Part shown: positions 8,041 to 12,463 of the stretch, one piece after another | How positions within the stretch are numbered: the first letter of the stretch is position 1 | Layout of the letters: each line of letters starts with the position of its first letter | Assembly (NCBI GenBank): GCA_018623505.1 | Contig: JAAZVM010000007.1 | Coordinates: 1 to 12,463 of the forward strand | DNA: 12,463 nt | Origin: Patescibacteria group bacterium | GTDB taxonomy: Bacteria > Patescibacteriota > Gracilibacteria > BD1-5 > UBA6164 | Direction of reading: 5' to 3' | Notes under the pieces: generated by a model | Seen by the model: the letters and a program-made list of their open reading frames with translations, nothing else | The model's database searches: none | What the model was told of the DNA's origin: nothing | Position numbers and translations under genes: made by a program

Positions 8041-10653
8041 ATGGACTTAAAAGTTATTAAAACAAGAGAGGGGGATTTAGTAAATTTTGACAGAACGAGA
8101 ATAGAAAGAGTTATAGAAAAAGCTGCAGAGTCCGTATGAGAAAATGATCTTAGTTTTGTAGATTATGTAACTGATAATGTAATAGATAATCTAAATGATT
8201 ATTTAGAAAATTCAGATAAAACAGAGTTTGTAACTATAGAAATGATTCAAGATCAAATAGAGAGAGAGTTGATGGAATCTGGTCATTTTGAAGTAATGAA
8301 ACATTTCATTATATATAGAAATGAAAGATCAAGATTAAGAGAAAAACAAAAAGAAAAAGTAGAAAAAAAATTAGAAAACAAAACATTCAAAATAACAAAA
8401 ACTACTTGAGAAAAGGAAAATTTTGAAATCGAAAAAGTAAGAAAAACATATAAGATTGTTTCTTATTGATTAGCTAGAAAATGTAGATTTGAAGAAATAA
8501 GTGATAGTCTGAGAAAGTATATAGTAGAATGAATGAAGACTTCAGACATAACTAAAATGCTTATAAAATCAGCTATTGATCTTATAAGTGTAGAAAATAC
8601 TTCTTGGCAATTTATTGCTTGAAGGCTTGCTTTGATAGACTTATATAAAGAAGCTTCAAATAATAGAAGTATGGATATCAAAAAAATATATGAAGCAAAA
8701 CATTATGCTAGTTTATTTGATGAATATGTTTCTAAGGGGCTTTATTCTAAAAACTTTTATGATTATTATACAAAAGAAGATATTCTTGAAGCAGGTAAAT
8801 ATCTAAAAAAAGAGTATGATTTTGAGTATAATTATACAACTATATTGATGTATAAAAAAAGGTATCTTTTAAATCCAAATAAAGTAGTTAAAGAATTACC
8901 TCAAGAAATGTATATGAGTGTAGCATTGTTTTTAGCTATGCCAGAACCAAAAGAAACTAGACTTAAAGTAGCTAAAAAAATATATGAATACTGTGCAACT
9001 GGTAAGATATCACTTCCAACTCCTACTTTATTAAATGCTAGAACAAATTTTCATCAATTATCTAGTTGTTTCAAATTTAATATAGATGATGATTTAAGAG
9101 CTATTTATCATAGTATTGAAAATATGGCTCAAGTTTCAAAATATGGTGGTTGAATAGGAGTTTATTTATGAAATATAAGATCAAAAGGTTGATACATAAG
9201 ATGAGTAAAATGAGCTGCTGGTTGAGTTAATCCTTGGATTAAAGTAATTAACGATACTGCTGTTGCTGTAAATCAACTATGAGCAAGAGCATGAGCTATA
9301 AGTGTAACATTAGATGTTTTCCATAGAGATATATATAGTTTTCTTGATTTACAAACTGAAACTTGAGATATAAGAAGTAAAAGTTTTGATATTTTTCCTG
9401 CAGTTACTTTTCCAGATTTATTTATGGAAAGAGTTGCAAATGATGAAGATTGGACACTTTTTGATCCAAAAGAAATAGAAGATAAGCTTTGAGTTAAACT
9501 TCAAGATAAATTTTGAGCTGAATTCGAAGAATTTTATAAAGAATGTGAAAAAAATGATATTTTAGAACTAAAAGAAGTAGTAAGAGCAAAAGATTTATTT
9601 AAAAAATACCTAAAAACAACAGTTGAAACAGGTATGCCATATGCATTTTTTAGAGATACTGTAAACTCTTTAAATCCAAATAAACATGCTTGAAATATTT
9701 ACTCAACACAATTATGTGTAGAAATTTGTCAAAATACTAGCCCTTCAAAATATAAAGAAGAAGTTCTAGAAGATGGAGTTATATCTATCAAATATGAAGC
9801 TTGAGATAGTGTAGTTTGTAATCTTGCTTCAATCAATGTAGCAAAAGTAAACACTGATGAAGATATCAAAAAAGTTATTCCAGTTGCTATGAGAGTTTTG
9901 GATAATGTAATAGACCTAAACTTTTATCCTATAAAAGAAGCTGAAAAAACTGCAAAAAAATATAGATCAGTTTGACTTGGTTTCTTATGATTAGCTGAGT
10001 ACTTAGCTGTAAATAAATTATCTTATGATACTAAAGAAGCTAGAGATGTAGTTGATTGATTATTTGAAAAATATGCATATCAAACTTTAAAAGCTTCAAA
10101 TAAACTTGCTATTGAAAGATGAACTTATGAAGTTTATAAGTGAAGCGAATGGTCAAAAGGTGTACTTCTTTGAAAAGATGCTAACTGGTTCAGAAATAAC
10201 TCTTCTATGAGTGATAAATGGTTAAAACTAATTGATGATATAAAAGAATCTTGAGTAAGATTTGCTTACCATCTAGCACCAGCACCAAATACTTCAACTG
10301 CTTTAGTTGTAGGTACTACTGCTTCTATACTTCCTATCTATAAAAAGTACTTCGTAGAAACAAATGCTGTTGCTGCAAGTGTAAACGTAGCTCCAAACTT
10401 AGACCAAGAAAACTTCTGGTACTATAAAGAGTATGTAAATATGAATATGAATGATGTAATTGATATGATATCTGTTGTATATAAATGGATAGATCAATCT
10501 ATATCTTTTGAATGGATGATAAATCCAGCTCAAGTTTCACCAAAAGAATTATATGACTACTATTTGAAAGCTCATAAACAATGAATCAAAACTGTATACT
10601 ATGTAAGAAGTATGAGTTTAGAAGTTAAGAGTTGTGAAAGCTGTAGTGGGTAA
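8041..10653 (+). CDS. nrdA: NrdA, class I ribonucleotide reductase catalytic (alpha) subunit
   Basis: NrdA reduces ribonucleoside diphosphates to deoxy forms using a radical delivered by NrdB. The frame encodes 870 aa, longer than E. coli NrdA (761). Residues 1-95 are an ATP-cone ([19 protein letters not shown]); a second cone-like region at ~116-185 ([14 protein letters not shown] ... [15 protein letters not shown]) aligns with the single cone of E. coli. The catalytic core has the redox pair Cys343 (LSSCFKF) and Cys593 (VVCNLAS), the thiyl-radical Cys559 with Glu561 (QLCVEIC), the tyrosine relay Tyr853-Tyr854 (TVYYVRS), and the C-terminal shuttle cysteines Cys865 and Cys868 (SCESCSG end). 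Gln557 stands where E. coli has Asn437. The start at 8041 places the ATP-cone at the N-terminus; the upstream ATGs at 8028 and 8036 are out of frame. It is the first gene of an nrdAB unit. Confidence 0.96.
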
Positions 10654-10656
10654 TAT

Positions 10657-10691
10657 TTAGAAAAATAATGATTTAGTCATTATTTTTCTAA
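10657..10691 (+). terminator. Strong hairpin between nrdA and nrdB (attenuator or processing site)
   Basis: A perfect 15-bp stem (core AGAAAAATAATGA / TCATTATTTTTCT) closes a TTTAG loop four bases after the nrdA TAA. The T-run lies within the 3' arm and only a short AT-rich tail follows, so termination may be partial. It sits in a 70-bp gap within what otherwise looks like one operon and could set the nrdA:nrdB ratio or protect the 3' end of the nrdA message. Confidence 0.6.
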
Positions 10692-10713
10692 TCAAATTTT
10701 AAGATAATAATTT

Positions 10714-10717
10714 AGGA
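10714..10717 (+). promoter_or_regulatory. nrdB: Shine-Dalgarno site of nrdB
   Basis: TTTAGGATAAAAAATG places AGGA six bases before the start codon. It is the only well-placed Shine-Dalgarno core I found before any gene in the window, and it fixes the nrdB start at 10724. Confidence 0.65.
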
Positions 10718-10723
10718 TAAAAA

Positions 10724-11767
10724 ATGACACAAGAAATGCAAGCAAACTTGATATTTAACCCAAAATGACACGATGATACTGCTCATAGAACTATTATCAA
10801 GTGAAATACTACAGGGTTATTTCAATTAAATGCTGTTAAATATAATTGGGCAAAATCTCTATATCAAGTAATGGTTTGAAATTTCTGGTTACCAGAAAAA
10901 GTAAAATGACTTTGAGAAGATGCTACTCAGTTTAAAAAAGATCTTACAGAAGATGAAAAAAGAGCATATAAAGGTATATTATCTTTTTTGATTTTCTTGG
11001 ATAGTATACAAACTGTAAATCTTCCAAATTTTTCAGAATATATAACAGCTCCAGAAGTAAACCTTATACTTTCTATTCAAGCTTATCAAGAAGCTATTCA
11101 TAGTCAATCTTATGCTACTATACTTGAAACAGTAGTTGATTCTAAAGATAGAAATGAGATATATTATTTTTGGAGAGATGATAAACATCTTTTAGAAAGA
11201 AATGAATTCATAGGTTGAATATATCAAGCCTTTATAGACAATCCAAATGATAAAAATTTCTTTAGATGAGTTGTTTGAAACTTCTTACTAGAAAGTATAT
11301 ATTTTTACAATGGTTTTGCATTTTTTGATACTTTAGCTGATTCTTGAAAAATGGTAGCAACTGATAGAATGATAAATTATATCAGAAGAGATGAGCTAAC
11401 TCATGTAACTATATTTTCAAATATAATTAAAGAAATCAAAAAAGAGTTTCCAGAAATGTATGATGAAAAACTTATACTAGATATGATGGATACTGCAGTA
11501 AAACAAGAGATAAAATGGTCAAAACATATACTTTGAGAAGGTATTATCTGAATGGGGCATGAAAATATAGAAAACTATACAAAATGGCTAGCAAATGGTA
11601 GATTAAATATGTTATGAATAAAACCTCTTTATCCAGATGTAATCAAAAACCCATATAAGCATCTTGAAAGAATGCAAGATAATAATAGTGAAAAAGCATG
11701 ATTTTTTGAAACAACAGTTACAAATTATGCTCAAGCTACATCAATGAATTGAAGTTGGGATTTTTAA
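10724..11767 (+). CDS. nrdB: NrdB, class I ribonucleotide reductase radical (beta) subunit
   Basis: NrdB houses the dimetal centre and tyrosyl radical that starts catalysis in NrdA. The frame encodes 347 aa, a normal family length. All metal ligands are present: Asp93 (FLDSIQT), Glu123 and His126 (QEAIHSQSY), Glu190 (LLESIYFY), Glu224 and His227 (RRDELTHV). Tyr130 occupies the radical position (E. coli Tyr122), so this is a tyrosyl-radical enzyme rather than the Tyr-less class Ic type. Whether the metal is Fe or Fe/Mn cannot be read from sequence. The C-terminus ends GSWDF, with the aromatic tail expected to dock into NrdA. By my count 14 of its 21 glycines are TGA. It follows nrdA after a 70-bp gap with a hairpin; no nrdI, which Mn-using class Ib enzymes often need, is nearby. 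Confidence 0.96.
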
Positions 11768-11803
11768 TAAAAAAGCAAAACATAATTGTTTTGTTTTTTT
11801 ATT
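11766..11803 (+). terminator. Rho-independent terminator after nrdB
   Basis: A 17-bp stem (core GCAAAACA / TGTTTTGT with one G-T pair) closes a TAAT loop. The 3' arm carries a seven-T run followed by ATTATTTT. The 5' arm begins within the nrdB TAA, so the stop codon is again part of the terminator. Confidence 0.85.
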
Positions 11804-11810
11804 ATTTTAA

Positions 11811-11840
11811 TATAATTATAAGTATTAATTATAATATAAT
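11811..11840 (+). promoter_or_regulatory. Candidate promoter of the aminotransferase gene
   Basis: Three exact TATAAT words occur at 11811-11816, 11830-11835 and 11835-11840, just before the ATG at 11844. The -10 at 11830 would start RNA about two bases before the ATG, giving an essentially leaderless message; that at 11811 would leave a leader of about 20 bases without a Shine-Dalgarno. No good -35 is visible. The region is extremely AT-rich, so some of these words may be chance. Confidence 0.4.
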
Positions 11841-11843
11841 TTT

Positions 11844-12463
11844 ATGAAAAAGAATTTTTTAAAAATAGCATACCACTCTGGAGAATGGAAAGCTTTTGAA
11901 GATTGTAATATGAGTATAGCAACTCATGCACTTCATTATGGTATTGCTTCTTTTGGTTGACTTAGGGCAATACAAAATCCAGAAGACGACAAAGAGTTTA
12001 TCCTATTTAGGATAGATAAACACACAAAAAGATTATCTAATAGTTGAAAATACTTATGAGCTAATTTTTCTGAAGATTTTATCAAGGATAAACTAATAGA
12101 TTTAATCAAAAAAAATAAACCTAGTTCTTGAGTTTATATAAGACCGTTGATTTATACTAGTGATTTGGATTTATCACCAAGAATACATGATATAGAAAAA
12201 GATTTTTTAGTTTATGGTTTAGAATTATGAAATTATTTTAAAGCTGAATGATTAAATATAACTATAAGTTCATATATGAGACAAAGTGATGCTAGTTTTC
12301 CACTTAGATGAAAGATTTCTTGAGCATATATAACAAGTGCACTTGCAAAAACTGAAGCAATTGAAAGATGATTTGATGATGCTATACTTTTAAACTCTAA
12401 TCACAAAGTAAGTGAGTGAAGTGCTATGAATATATTTATAGTTAGAGACTCAGTTATCTATAC
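11844..12463 (+). CDS. ilvE: Branched-chain amino acid aminotransferase, N-terminal part (cut by window edge)
   Basis: This is a fold-type IV PLP enzyme of the BCAT group, which interconverts Leu/Ile/Val and their 2-oxo acids with glutamate. Only 206 codons are in the window; about 90-100 more are expected. Visible features: a start like the family (YHSGEWKAFEDCNMSIATHALHYG spans residues 10-33), the YIRPLIY motif (Tyr98, Arg100, matching E. coli Tyr95/Arg97), the PLP lysine Lys157 in LRGKISGAYIT, and SEGSAMNIFIV near the end, typical of BCATs rather than PabC or D-amino acid transaminase. One oddity is SFGGLRA at 36-42, where most BCATs read FEGIR, so the usual Glu is Gly38 (GGT). Exact substrate is not certain from the N-terminal half alone. 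It lies directly after the nrdB terminator under its own likely promoter. Confidence 0.88.

Noticed and set aside
7817..8060. Overlapping open frames on both strands upstream of nrdA (76 aa on +, 64 aa on -)
   Set aside because: They are Lys/Ile/Phe/Leu low-complexity products of AT-rich DNA; the + frame overlaps the nrdA start and neither has a ribosome site or recognisable domain.
8463..8681. - strand open frame at 8463-8681
   Set aside because: It is antisense to the N-terminal part of nrdA, whose own frame is unambiguous.
188..11767. Large genes as pseudogenes broken by many TGA stops
   Set aside because: TGA falls repeatedly at invariant glycines and the frames are otherwise intact, so this is a recoded genetic code and not decay.
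1..12463. tRNA genes, CRISPR arrays, insertion sequences or phage genes
   Set aside because: No cloverleaf, regularly spaced repeat, terminal inverted repeat or transposase/phage motif was seen on either strand.

Overview
The window comes from a very AT-rich bacterium that reads UGA as glycine (translation table 25), which points to the Absconditabacteria (SR1) or Gracilibacteria (BD1-5/GN02) branch of the Patescibacteria/CPR. Under the standard code every large gene is broken by in-frame TGA. Read as glycine, those same codons fall where conserved families need Gly: two in the SecA Walker A motif, three in the first RuvA helix-hairpin-helix, others in NrdA, NrdB and IlvE. All eight stop codons I can place are TAA. 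Which of the two phyla it is cannot be settled from this window.

Layout. The left end holds the last ~50 codons of an unidentified + strand gene (1-160), which meets a long - strand gene at a two-way terminator (161-184). The - strand block then holds: a 951-aa membrane protein (188-3043) with a cytoplasmic domain resembling the pre-ATPase N2 domain of PilB/GspE, three membrane segments and about six PKD-like repeats; a 51-aa single-pass mini-protein (3149-3304); and secA (3382-5985). A 146-bp divergent gap separates secA from the + strand pair ruvA (6132-6722) and rmuC (6727-7785), four bases apart. After a terminator and a 233-bp AT-rich gap come nrdA (8041-10653) and nrdB (10724-11767), separated by a strong hairpin. 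The right end holds the first 206 codons of a branched-chain aminotransferase (from 11844), cut off by the window edge.

How the genes work together. SecA drives protein export and could supply the export of the large PKD surface protein. RuvA (Holliday-junction binding) and RmuC (predicted nuclease-like recombination factor) make a small DNA recombination/repair unit. NrdA and NrdB form a complete class I aerobic ribonucleotide reductase with all metal ligands, the radical tyrosine and catalytic cysteines, so the cell can make dNTPs from ribonucleotides. The aminotransferase is a class IV PLP enzyme.

Expression signals are sparse. Stop codons lie inside or next to rho-independent terminator hairpins at most gene ends. 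A convincing Shine-Dalgarno sequence is visible only before nrdB. The most unusual content is the N2-like/three-membrane-segment/PKD fusion. No tRNA, rRNA, CRISPR array, insertion sequence or phage gene was seen, and no gene-free stretch exceeds 300 bases.
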